Below are positions 42,642 to 51,134 of a stretch of DNA of 64,000 nt, one piece after another. Under the pieces are notes generated by a model. That model ran no database searches and was not told the origin of the DNA. It saw nothing but the letters and a program-made list of their open reading frames with translations. Origin of the DNA: Prorocentrum cordatum (Eukaryota; Sar; Dinophyceae; Prorocentrales; Prorocentraceae). Location: positions 40,001-104,000 of the forward strand of contig CAUYUJ010015510.1 of NCBI GenBank assembly GCA_963575745.1, read 5' to 3'. The position numbers and the translations under genes were made by a program. Positions within the stretch are counted from its first letter, which is position 1; each line of letters begins with the position of its first letter.

Positions 42642-42676
42642 CGTAGCCATTTTGGCTCAAGCCATTTTGGCTCAAG
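42640..42676 (+). other. Dinoflagellate spliced-leader relics, full plus truncated
   Basis: CCGTAGCCATTTTGGCTCAA begins at 42641 and is followed by G, with T at 42640, giving the complete 22-nt dinoflagellate SL (D-CCGTAGCC...CAAG). CCATTTTGGCTCAAG, the last 15 nt of the SL, follows at 42662-42676 without a spacer. Tandem full plus 5'-truncated SLs are the known mark of a trans-spliced mRNA that was reverse-transcribed, inserted, transcribed and trans-spliced again. Confidence 0.95.
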
Positions 42677-42850
42677 TGGCTATATCGGGCAACCCCCGCC
42701 TCGAGGGCCGAGGCGGCTGCGCGCGATTGCAGTCCTGGAGAACGCCCCTGGACAGGGACTTCTGCATTGTGAATTTTTCTTCACTCTATCCCTCAGGCAT
42801 TTTGCTGAGTATTGTAAACACCATCCCAGAAGATCAGTTCTTGTGCTGCC

Positions 42851-44554
42851 ATGGCGGACGTGGCGGGGATCACCGAGCTCCTCCGCAAGATGAACGAGAG
42901 CCAGATGGCACAACATCGTGAGCTGCTCGAGAAGGTCTCTGCAACGGAGGCCTCGGTGCAGGCGCTGCAAGGCTTGCAACCACAGGTGGTGGCGCTCGAG
43001 GACTCTGTGTCGACGCTTGACAAAAAGGTGGATGCGAAGTGCGCCGAGTGTATGGAGGCAGTAAAGGCACTACAGACACAGTATACTTCTAGGCCTGCGT
43101 CGTCTGCGAGCTCCGTCCATAGCTGGTCGACAGGTGCCAAAAGACGTCGTGGAGAAAGTTCGCAGGCCTCAACTATTGCTATGGAGACGAGCGGTGGACC
43201 AACTGACTCCCAGAATATATGTCGCAGGTGGATTGGGACTTTCCCTAGAAAGGTACTAGATGTGACACGCAAACAAGTATGGAGTGAGATCTTAGTTCAA
43301 CTACCCCCGTCTCTTCCTGCTGCTGAGGCATCGCCTCACTTTCAACGCTCTTCGCAGAGTTTCAGTGTGATTTGGTCGACTGAAGAACAGGCTCGTGACT
43401 TCTCAACATGGTTTGGTATGAACTGTGTAACCTGGAAGGACCCGCGCTGTGGAACAGTGCCACAGCTTCGCTGCCGTGGCGACCTACCTCATGAAGTACG
43501 AATGCGACAACGACACCTTGGACAAGCATGGATGCCGCTGATGAAGCTACTCCGTGCACACCGGGACTGGACCCCTCGGTGTAAACTTGGGTGCTCTGGC
43601 TTCTCGAACGCGATCACGGTGACGACGGACAAGGACGTGTGGGACCTGGTGCGCGTGGACTCGGACGGCCATGCTGAATGGGTACAGGACGATTGTGAGG
43701 ACTGGGGCATCACGGCGGACTTGGTGAAGCCGATCATCGACATGCTCAACCTCAGCTGGCAGGCTCCTGTAATGAATGAGGACTGCCGCTCTTTTTCTGT
43801 TCCCCCCTCGCACTCGCCGTCGAGTGTGATCCCTCCGCCTCCTCCCGTCTCTTGGGTTCCTTGCAGTCGTTTTAGCATTGGGTCATGGAATTCAGCGACT
43901 CTTTTCGGTGCTGAGAGTGGGGACCACAGGCACCAAAGCCAGACCTTTAACACGTTTTTGAGGCTTGCGGAAAAATTCGATGTTCTCTTAATTCAAGAAT
44001 CTCACGGACACCTTGGGGACTTAGATACCCTCTCTCGCCTCCTCCCTCACCACAAATGCTATGGTTCCTTCTGCGATGATATGATCTCTGGGGGCGTCCT
44101 TACCTGCATCCACGAGCGTCTTCATATGCAGTTCGACCAGTTTACACCGATGAATGTTGTTAGTGGCAGATGTCTAACTGTTGATCTCCATGGGCCTCGA
44201 GGTGCTCTTCAGCTCTGTTCTCTTCACCTTCCTCCTAACGACTCGATGACTGGTAAGAAAGAATTTCTCTCGTGTGTTTCGCGTTCTCTCGACCCCCGAC
44301 ATATGACCGTATTCATAGGCGGTGACTGGAACTTTTGTGCGATGGGCGAGGCCCGTCAACATGTTGATCCAGCTCTGGATCGTACGCCACGTTGCTCGCT
44401 TGCCACAGAGTTTGGTCTTCTTTTCTCTCGCTTCACCGAGTTTGGACAGGAGAACCATACACACTGCATACAGCGTGATGGAAAACTTGTCACCCATCAT
44501 CCTGGACCTCTCTCCGGCTGCTGGCGTCGAATGGCAGCCCGCGGAGCTTCGTGA
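42851..44554 (+). CDS. LINE ORF1/endonuclease frame
   Basis: 567 codons from an ATG in CTGCCATGGCGG, ~175 nt after the SL relics. Residues ~1-75 form a heptad-rich helical region (ITELLRKMNESQMAQHRELL), likely a coiled coil. KRRR at 97-100 could be a nuclear signal. Residues ~122-200 (RRWIGTFPRKVLDVTRKQVW ... FSVIWSTEEQARDFSTWF) resemble an RRM-like RNA-binding fold seen in LINE ORF1 proteins. From ~340 the APE domain begins (FSIGSWNSATLF), with the catalytic glutamate in LIQESHGH (~380) and the GGDWN loop (~489). The closing SDH motif lies in the next frame: after DGKL (near 44485) this frame drifts to an unrelated tail and stops at 44552-44554. RNA binding and target nicking are inferred from family knowledge. 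Confidence 0.8.
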   Translation: MADVAGITELLRKMNESQMAQHRELLEKVSATEASVQALQGLQPQVVALEDSVSTLDKKVDAKCAECMEAVKALQTQYTSRPASSASSVHSWSTGAKRRRGESSQASTIAMETSGGPTDSQNICRRWIGTFPRKVLDVTRKQVWSEILVQLPPSLPAAEASPHFQRSSQSFSVIWSTEEQARDFSTWFGMNCVTWKDPRCGTVPQLRCRGDLPHEVRMRQRHLGQAWMPLMKLLRAHRDWTPRCKLGCSGFSNAITVTTDKDVWDLVRVDSDGHAEWVQDDCEDWGITADLVKPIIDMLNLSWQAPVMNEDCRSFSVPPSHSPSSVIPPPPPVSWVPCSRFSIGSWNSATLFGAESGDHRHQSQTFNTFLRLAEKFDVLLIQESHGHLGDLDTLSRLLPHHKCYGSFCDDMISGGVLTCIHERLHMQFDQFTPMNVVSGRCLTVDLHGPRGALQLCSLHLPPNDSMTGKKEFLSCVSRSLDPRHMTVFIGGDWNFCAMGEARQHVDPALDRTPRCSLATEFGLLFSRFTEFGQENHTHCIQRDGKLVTHHPGPLSGCWRRMAARGAS

Positions 44555-47330
44555 TGTTAGTGATCATGTTCCGGTATACGCTATTCTTGCAGTGCTGTCT
44601 CCCAACTCCTGCGCAGTCATCCCCAAGTGGGTATGCCGTCAGCCTGGATTCACGTGGAAGGTAGAAAAGCTGATCGAAGATATGGGAGTCTCCGAGGATC
44701 CAGCTGTTGCAGTATCTGAGGTTAAATCTATAATGCACTTAGCATCGTCTGACATTAAGAATGAATCGTGCTCGGCGAGCTCGAAAACGATCGGTCATAA
44801 AATTTCGTGGTGTATGATGTATGATCGTGCTCGTCGTCGAAATGATGCGGGAAAACAACGCCTTGCTGTTCGCCGCTTTCCCAAGCTTGAGGACTTCGTT
44901 GACGACGACGCAAACCTAGTGAACCCTGATGCTTTTTATGCATACCTTGCAGAGATAAGTCGTCTCGATCTTGAATGCGATCGTCAGGAACTTTTAAATG
45001 ATAAGGAGCTTCCCCAACAGGCTAGGACTTCGGGTCTTGCAAAAATTGAACGTCTGTCTCGTGCTTGGGCCCCCCGTCACAAGCAAGTGCTGTTGCAGGG
45101 AATTTTGGACCCAAACGGTAACACCCACACTGACCCCCAAGCTTGTGCGAACCTGCTGCAGGACCACTGGGCGAAAGTTGCCCAACCTTTTCGTCCCTGC
45201 CAGGATAGTATGCGTTCTCTGCGGACATGGATCCAAGCAGCTCCTCAGGACATTATGTGGACGGTCGACGAAGACCTTTTCGATAAGCTTCTAGATAAGT
45301 CTCGGGATTCTGCCCCTGGTTTGGATGGCATTCCGTACTCTGGTTGGAAGTATGGCGGGACTAGGGCTAGAAGGATACTGTATGCTCAATACCGTCACAT
45401 TATTGACACTGGGCAGATTCCCGATGAATTTAATGATGCCTTCCTGGCCTTTCTTCCTAATGGAGCGCTCGAGGCAGAGCCGACTCGCGCGCCTGAGCAT
45501 ACTCGGCCGCTTGCTTTAGGGAACGCGGATTGCAAGCTGATTTGCAGTGCACTCGCTCAGCCGCTGAATATTGTTGCCCGCCGTACTGTCGATAGTGAAC
45601 AACGTGGCTTCGTTGGAGGGCGCCCTTTGGTGGATAATGTTCTAGCTTTGGATTGGAGGTATACCCATTATGCTGCTTATGAAAACGCCCCCTCTCCTGG
45701 TATGGCTTTTTATGATATCAAGCAAGCTTTCCCCAGTATCTCACATGATTGGGTTCTTTATGTTCTGAATGAAATGGGCATCCCTGACTGGTATTGCAGA
45801 ATCGTGAAAAACCTGTACGATAACATGCACATGCACGTACGCTTTAAAGGGCGCATTTTTGGCAAGTTCAAGGTTGAGCGTGGCATTAAACAAGGGTGTC
45901 CTCTCTCCGGACTTCTGTTTGCACTCGGTCTTGATCCATGGCTCAGGAAGATGCGACACGGTCTTGAGGGAGTCCGCGCTCATCCTTGCGCTTATGCTGA
46001 TGATCTCGGCATTGTTGCATTTGATCTTGGTGCTGCGCACTCTGTCATGGCACGCGAGTTCGTGCTGCTCGCCAAGTGCGCGGGCCTGTTCCTTCACCCC
46101 ACGAAGTGCCAGTTTGTGTTGCCGCGCGACCGTGCGGAAGGCGCCTTCCGCAAGGACTGCAGGGAAAAACGAATCCGTCTCAGATCCTCCAAAATCGGTC
46201 GTTCTGGTCTTTACCTTGGTGTCTTCCTGGGTCTTGGGGGCGCCTCTCTGAGTTGGCAAGGCCCTTGTCGGGCCCTCCTCCGTCGTGCCAGATATGTTAA
46301 AAGCCTCTGTTTAGGCCTTGCAGGAAATATCCACATGTATAACGTCTACTGCCAGCCCGTCCTTCAACACGTCGCCCAGTTTTATCCTATCACTGATCAT
46401 GTTCGAGTTGCTGAGCGTGAGGCTCTCCGACAACTCCCAGTGGCTCCGAGATTCTCGCTTTCTAGTGCTATTCTGTGTGACCTGAAGCGCTTTGGCATCA
46501 CCTGTGAAGCTCGTGCAGTGGGGCCCTCTGCCCGTGCTGCTCTGTTCCGCGCTGCTCTGCGCTCTGATGAATTTGCTCGCGGCCGTGAATTTCTGGAAGA
46601 ATTTACTCAACATGATGATTGTGAATTATTCTATATGAGATATCCCACATATCGGAGCTCTTCTTTCATCCAAGTACGTACCAACTTCGAGTCCTTGATC
46701 ATCACCCCCAGCATCCCCACGGAGCTCACCAATGGCCCCCAGAGAAAAATTGTGAGATTCCTGTCCCGCCTCTTCTACCCCCTCCCCTCTGATCGCTCCT
46801 TTGGTGTCCGTCTAAACTACTGGTGCCCCCTCTCCCCGCAGCAATGTGAAGTTACGATGACTAGGCTTTGTAGGATTGGTCAGAAACTCGGGCCCTGTGT
46901 AGCTAGCTCAGTGTTAAAAACGCTGTGCAACGCTTGGGCCACTTCCCGACGGTTCCGTGCTGGCCGTGCTGGTTGTAGGTTTGGTTGCTACGCTGTTGGT
47001 GGCGACGATATCCTTCATTATTTTGTGTGTCCGAATCTGGTCCCCCATGTCCGTGAGTGTCTTCCTTGCCTTCCCCTGTGCTGGGGTTTGGATCCTCTTC
47101 CCTCCTTTGTCCTCGCGCTCGCCCCTCTCATCGAATCTGACAGCCTGTTCAGTGTCGGTCTCGCTATAGATGCCGTGCATGCCACTTTCAACTCCCAGAG
47201 AACGTCTGGGGCTATTGGTCCCAGGTCTGCCCGCCTCTCTCTGACAGCCCGTTTGAGAGCCAACGCAATCAGATGCTCGGTGGCTCGCTCTTTAGTTCGA
47301 GGCCTTCGAGGCGCTGGGATGGACGAGTAG
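44322..47330 (+). CDS. LINE reverse transcriptase frame
   Basis: 1002 codons open. The first ~55 overlap the endonuclease frame and are probably not translated as such. LSPIILDLSPAAGVEW then SDHVPVY (residue ~79) completes the APE domain, so the protein needs a +1 frame change near 44485. RT motifs follow in order: SAPGLDGIPYSGWKY, QRGFVGGRPLVDNVL, AFYDIKQAFPSISHDWVL (~464), KQGCPLSGLLFALGLDPWL (~523), AYADDLGIVAF (~557), and CAGLFLHPTKCQFVL. The catalytic aspartates (D in YDIKQAF, DD in YADD) are intact. A zinc-knuckle-like CRFGCYAVGGDDILHYFVC (C-x3-C-x9-H-x3-C) is near 885. The stop TAG is at 47328-47330. Likely function: target-primed reverse transcription of its own RNA. Confidence 0.9.
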   Translation: MTGTFVRWARPVNMLIQLWIVRHVARLPQSLVFFSLASPSLDRRTIHTAYSVMENLSPIILDLSPAAGVEWQPAELRDVSDHVPVYAILAVLSPNSCAVIPKWVCRQPGFTWKVEKLIEDMGVSEDPAVAVSEVKSIMHLASSDIKNESCSASSKTIGHKISWCMMYDRARRRNDAGKQRLAVRRFPKLEDFVDDDANLVNPDAFYAYLAEISRLDLECDRQELLNDKELPQQARTSGLAKIERLSRAWAPRHKQVLLQGILDPNGNTHTDPQACANLLQDHWAKVAQPFRPCQDSMRSLRTWIQAAPQDIMWTVDEDLFDKLLDKSRDSAPGLDGIPYSGWKYGGTRARRILYAQYRHIIDTGQIPDEFNDAFLAFLPNGALEAEPTRAPEHTRPLALGNADCKLICSALAQPLNIVARRTVDSEQRGFVGGRPLVDNVLALDWRYTHYAAYENAPSPGMAFYDIKQAFPSISHDWVLYVLNEMGIPDWYCRIVKNLYDNMHMHVRFKGRIFGKFKVERGIKQGCPLSGLLFALGLDPWLRKMRHGLEGVRAHPCAYADDLGIVAFDLGAAHSVMAREFVLLAKCAGLFLHPTKCQFVLPRDRAEGAFRKDCREKRIRLRSSKIGRSGLYLGVFLGLGGASLSWQGPCRALLRRARYVKSLCLGLAGNIHMYNVYCQPVLQHVAQFYPITDHVRVAEREALRQLPVAPRFSLSSAILCDLKRFGITCEARAVGPSARAALFRAALRSDEFARGREFLEEFTQHDDCELFYMRYPTYRSSSFIQVRTNFESLIITPSIPTELTNGPQRKIVRFLSRLFYPLPSDRSFGVRLNYWCPLSPQQCEVTMTRLCRIGQKLGPCVASSVLKTLCNAWATSRRFRAGRAGCRFGCYAVGGDDILHYFVCPNLVPHVRECLPCLPLCWGLDPLPSFVLALAPLIESDSLFSVGLAIDAVHATFNSQRTSGAIGPRSARLSLTARLRANAIRCSVARSLVRGLRGAGMDE

Positions 47331-47405
47331 TGGTTGGACTTTCTTGCCCTCTTCTCGCCCTCTTGCCCGCTTGCCCTCGTCTCGTTCTTCCAAGCCGAGT
47401 CATGT

Positions 47406-47494
47406 GTCGTCGTCGTCGTCGTCGTCGAGTCGCCGCCGGCGTCGTCGTCGTTTCCGTGATCGATTTCGTCGCCATTGTTGTGGTCGTCGTCGTC

Positions 47495-47530
<36 letters not shown>

Positions 47531-47790
47531 GTCGTCGCCACTCGCCGTGGATGCAGTGTGACACGCAGGCCCCAGGATGGAGATTGCGGAGTCGAGATGT
47601 TTTTTTTTTTTTTTTCGATCGGCGCGCATGCGTTCTCTGAATTCGGGCGGGGGTCATCGTCGACGACGTCGTCGCGGTCTTCGTCGTAGTTGTCGTCGTC
47701 GCCACGCGCGAGCCCTAGAATGGAGAATGTGGGGTTGAGATGTTTGCTTCGATCAGCGCGCGCTCTCTAAATTAGGGCGGGGGTCGTCGT
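47406..47790 (+). repeat. (GTC)n and right copies of the LINE-flanking unit
   Basis: Interrupted (GTC)n from 47406 to about 47545, then two units (47546-47655 and 47702-47790): CTCGCCGTGGATGCAGTGTG, GGAGATTGCGGAGTCGAGAT, a T run of 16 (47600-47615), CGATCGGCGCGCATGCG, GAATTCGGGCGGGGGTC; and TAGAATGGAGAATGTGGGG, CGATCAGCGCGCGCTC, AAATTAGGGCGGGGGTC. These match 42489-42600 before the LINE. Confidence 0.8.
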
Positions 47791-48355
47791 GGCATGCCGT
47801 GACCGTGGTTGTGGTCGTGCTGGTTGTCGTCGTTGTGGTCGTGGTCGGCATCGTGGTCGTCGCCGTTGCCGTTGCCGTCGCAAGTGGCGGGTGCAGCATG
47901 ATGCTGTGTGTTTGGTTTCCCTCCTGCTTTTCCACATGGCTTGTCGAGCACAGTGGTTCTTGTTTGCGCCCACTTGCGCTGTCGCGTGGTCTGTACGCAG
48001 AGTGGAGTAGTAGTTATTCGCCTTCAGGCGTTGCGACGTCGCGCGCATAAGCATTGGCTTCGTTTGCCAGGCGTTGCCGCGAGGGGGCCAACAAGGATGA
48101 GTTTAGGGATGTGGAGGAGGGCGAGGACGTGGAAGAGGAGGGGGGGGGTCGTCGTCGTTGTTGTTCGCTTCCCCCGCGTAGTCTCGTGGTCAGCAAAGCG
48201 GAACGGTATGTTGTTGGCACCCTAGGCGGTGCCACGTGTCGACTAGAGCGGAATAGTCTAATAGTATTTTCTCCGCCACGCGGGGTTGCCACGTGACGAG
48301 TATCGAATGGATTTCGGCCCATCCCGCCACCGTGCTTGGGTTGTGGGATGTTGTG
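47790..48355. other. GTGGTCGTGG-rich stretch with relics of the 49-kb minisatellite
   Basis: Short GTCGTGGTCG text to 47890, then GTGGAGTAGTAGTTATTCGC (48001) and CGTTGCCACGTG-type phrases (48225-48300). No gene. Confidence 0.6.
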
Positions 48356-48359
48356 GGTC

Positions 48360-48960
48360 AGATTTCTCAGGGATGCTTCTTGGGGTCCCTTCGGAGCGCT
48401 CTCGGGGGCCTCTTGGGGACAGTTTTGGGGCCTCTTGAGAGCCTCTTGGGGGTACTTGGGGCCTCTTGGTCCGTCTTCGGGGCCTCTTGGGTCCTCTTGG
48501 GGCCTCTTGGGGGCCTCTTCGGACCTGCTGGGGGGCCCTCGGGGCCGAGAGCTCGAAGTGTGCGCTCGGGTCCCCCATCTGGGCCCTCTCCTGGAGCCGT
48601 CTTCGAGGCCTCTTGGGCCGTCTTGGGCGCCTTTTGGGCAGTCTTGGGGCCCTCTTGGAGGCCTCTTGGGCCAGCTTGGGGCGATCTTGGGGCGATCCTG
48701 GGGGCCTCTCGGGCCGTCTGGGAGCGTCGGAAAGCCGAAAAAGCGAGAACGCCAAAAACCTTCAACAACCTATGGCAAATCAATGATTTTGGCCTCCTGA
48801 GGCCCTCTCGGGAAGCCTCTTGGGGCGTCTTGGAGGCCTCTTGGGCCGTCCGGGGGCCATCTTGAGTGTATTGCGAGGCCCTCTTGGACCGTCCTCAGGG
48901 CCTCTTGGGGCCTTCTTGGCCAGTCTTAGGGCCCTCTTGGGCCACAACAAATCATGCGGG
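48360..48960 (-). repeat. 'CCCAAGAG' dispersed repeat, copy 3 (reverse)
   Basis: GGCCTCTTGGGG phrases throughout, with the reversed core AGCGAGAACGCCAAAAACC and ATGGCAAATCAATG near 48745-48785. Same family as 17.9 and 20.1 kb, here inside the transporter intron. Confidence 0.7.
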
Positions 48961-49129
48961 AAGCCGCGGCAGAGCCCAGGGGAACCGCGACAGGCCCAAG
49001 AAGATTGGCAATTTGGTGCACGGGTTCCTTGAAGAGTCCTTAAGAACGAGGACTGAGGCTCAGGGGATTGGGCAAAGGACCCGAGGACACGCCCACTCCG
49101 TGCCCAGCGGCACGGTGGCGGATATTGAA

Positions 49130-49585
49130 AGAGTATTGTTGTTCGCCCCATCCAGGGTTGCCACATGGCGAGTAGAACTAGCATTTGTTTCTGCACTCGC
49201 GGCGCTCCCACGTGGCGAATAAGAGTGGAAGGATATGTTGTTCGCTCTCCAGGCGTTGCAACGCGGTGAGTTGAGTGGAATTGTATTTCTTTTGGCCTCC
49301 GTGGTTTTGCCTCGTGACGGGTAGAGTCGAATATGATTGTTGCGTTTTCCCAGGCGTTGCCACGTGGCAATGTGTGTGGAATAGTAGTTGCTCGGACTCG
49401 CGGCGTTGCAAAGTGAAGAATCGAGTGAAATTGTATATGTTCGCTCTCCCGGCGCTGCCACGCGGCGAGTAGAGTTGAAGGGTATTTCGTTCGCCCCCCT
49501 GGCGTTGCCAGCTGGCGAGTACAGCTGGTTCGTATTTATTTTTGTTCCCAGCGTTGCCACGAGACATGGAATAATCTTCGTCCTC
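49130..49585 (+). repeat. ~57-bp minisatellite, about eight units
   Basis: Units contain GTTGCCACGTGGCGAGTAGA, GTGGAATAGTA or GTTGAAGGGTA, and TTCGC(C/T)C(T/C)CC. Phrases recur near 49152, 49205, 49255, 49315, 49355, 49410, 49450 and 49500. CACGTG palindromes recur in it. Confidence 0.7.
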
Positions 49586-49649
49586 CTCCAGGGTGCCAGG
49601 GGTCGCGCTTTCTGGATTCGGGGGGGCCTGATTGACGAGCAGGACAAGG

Positions 49650-49755
49650 AAGGAGGAGGAGGAGGAGGAGGAGGAGGAGGAGGAGGAGGAGGGGGAGGAG
49701 GAGGAGGCGGAGGAGGAGGAGGAGGAGGAGGAGGAGGAGGAGGAGGAGGAGCGGG
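49650..49755. repeat. (GGA)n microsatellite
   Basis: About 100 bp of GGA repeats with GGGGG interruptions. Confidence 0.95.
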
Positions 49756-49824
49756 GGGGCGAGGGAAGAAGGGGGAGGAGGGAGGGCAACGAGGAGAGCG
49801 AGGACAGGTGGAACTCCGTCCGTG

Positions 49825-50190
49825 CGAAAACATCGGGGCGAGAACGACTGGGCGAAATTGACCGAGCGAAACCGATTGGGCGAAAACGGCTGGGCGAACA
49901 TGACCGCGGGCGAAAACGACCACGCGATAACGACCCGGCGAAAACGACCTGGCGAAAACGACTGGGCGAAAACGACCAGGCGAAAACGATCAGGGGAAAA
50001 CGACGGGACGAAAACGACCGGCCGAAAACGACCGGGCGAAAACCAATGGGCGAAAGAGATTTGGCGAAAACTACCGGGCGAAAACGACACCGGGTGAAAA
50101 CGTCCTTGGCGAACATTTTTTGGGCGAAAGCGGTGCAGGGCGAAAAGGACCGGGCGAGAAAATCGACTGGGCGGAACCCGCACCGGGCGA
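49825..50190 (+). repeat. Minisatellite of CGAAAACGACC-type units, copy 2
   Basis: About 20 units of ~17-20 bp: GGGCGAAAACGACCGGGCGA, GGCGAAAACGACCTGGCG. The lead-in GGGCAACGAGGAGAGCGAGG and GTGGAACTCCGTCC match the interruption inside the 41.4-kb copy. Confidence 0.85.
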
Positions 50191-50454
50191 AACCCGACAT
50201 TGTCTGTGGGCACCGCTGGGATCCATGCGGCATCCTGGTCGGTCTGGCGCCTGCGCGATCCGCCATGAGGCTCTTAGATCGTGTCTTGAATCGTTCAGGG
50301 AGGAAGGCTGTAAAACAAAGAATACAAACCGACGGACCCAACATCTGCCCAGTTTGAAACCCTGCGGGGGGAAACGCATTAGGTCAGCGTGAGCATCTTG
50401 CCTCACGCGCCTGGCGACCCCAGACGGGGGCGGTGAATCGCGCTCTCTCGCCAG

Positions 50455-50547
50455 AGGTCGATGCAGGCGTCGGACCGACGGCTGGCGCTCACCGACCAGT
50501 TTCTCGACGGCATTCGGATCCTTAAGATGACCGCGTGGACGGACTAC
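50455..50547 (+). CDS. ABCC-type transporter, exon 4
   Basis: After CTCTCTCGCCAG the frame reads RSMQASDRRLALTDQFLDGI and RILKMTAWTDY. In ABCC transporters the long cytoplasmic helix of TMD1 reads '...TDxRVKLMNEILxGIKVLKxYAWE'; the spacing TD..R-L...(N/D)..L-GI-(R/K)-(I/V)LK..AW is matched position by position. The donor GTCTCGAGG follows at 50548, leaving phase 0. This is the strongest single exon match after exon 3, and its presence 10.9 kb downstream shows the gene continues past the LINE. Confidence 0.85.
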
Positions 50548-50957
50548 GTCTCGAGGAAGCAAAAACGGCATTGGCATAAATTTTCGGAGCTCCGCGCGGA
50601 TTTCCAGGATCGGCGCTGGACCCGCCTCCCTGGCCTGCGGAGCTCGCAAGGGCGGCGACAGAGGCGCCGCCATGGGGGTCCAGCGCACTGGGAAGTGACG
50701 CGCTCCTCCATTAAGTTACGCCCAGACCCAACTCGACGGACGCTGAATTCGGCGAGGGCGTCACGGCGAGAGTCAACCGTTGCCCGGTGGATCCACGGAT
50801 GTGCCGCGCGCACCGCTGGGCCCTTCAGTCGACCGCGGCGGAAAGGCACCTCCGCTTTCCCGTCCACCTCGGCCGCGTCCGTCTTCCGTGCCTTGTGGGG
50901 GGAGCGGCGAGAGGAGCTCCGCGCGGAGCCCCGAAAGCTTCTGGGGCTCGTACCGTT
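50548..50957 (+). other. Transporter intron 4 (borders unresolved)
   Basis: Begins GTCTCGAGGAAGC. The acceptor before exon 5 is not a clean pyrimidine-AG in the right phase. A plus-strand frame through it (VFRALWGERREELRAEPRKL near 50880-50940) superficially resembles the next transporter helix but is out of register with exon 5. Confidence 0.4.
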
Positions 50958-51134
50958 GTTCCTTCCTCGAACGTGGCCGAGCGCCTCGCCAGCGCCCGGG
51001 ACGCCGAGCTCGACGTCACCCGGCGCGTGTTGCTCTGGAGGGGCGTGAACCTCACCGTCGGCCTCGCTTCGCCCGCCCTCGCTGGCTTCTGGATGTTCTC
51101 GACGCACGCCCTGCTCGGGGGGAAGATGACCGCG
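50958..51134 (+). CDS. ABCC-type transporter, exon 5
   Basis: Reads VVPSSNVAERLASARDAELD, VTRRVLLWRGVNLTVGLASP, ALAGFWMFSTHALLGGKMTA. This matches the ABCC segment '...F...v...R..EL..l.r......n......sP.lva...F..y...g..LTA', a helix ending in the loop before the next membrane segment. The 5' border is approximate. The 3' border is set at 51134 so that the next exon restores TA-DVIFPAL; the intron would then start GACGTCGGGG, a GA donor. GA and GC donors are known in dinoflagellates. Confidence 0.75.

Larger units (their letters stand above)
42640..47405 (+). mobile_element. Nearly complete non-LTR retrotransposon (LINE) with spliced-leader relics
   Basis: The element starts with the spliced-leader sequence at 42640 and ends about 47405 where (GTC)n begins. 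It has a 5' leader (~170 bp), ORF1/APE (42851-44554), an overlapping RT ORF (44322-47330) and a ~70-bp pyrimidine-rich 3' end (TTGCCCTCTTCTCGCCCTCT). There is no poly(A) tail. All expected catalytic motifs are readable. The only clear defect is the frame change inside the APE domain near 44485. Coding sequence uses more A/T at third positions than the transporter exons around it, which fits a separate origin. It sits in the central intron of the ABCC-type gene, same strand. Confidence 0.85.
39597..50454 (+). other. Transporter central intron (~10.9 kb) carrying a LINE
   Basis: No transporter motif is readable between exons 3 and 4. The interval holds (GGA)n, foldback F4, two CGAAAACGACC minisatellites, the SL-tagged LINE at 42640-47405 and several minisatellites. 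It ends CGCTCTCTCGCCAG. That a single intron spans it is inference from exon order and phase. Confidence 0.55.

Noticed and set aside
50870-50945. Second reading GERREELRAEPRKL as the transporter helix of exon 5
   Set aside because: It resembles the ABCC helix by composition only. The frame used for exon 5 continues through the whole following membrane segment and this one does not.
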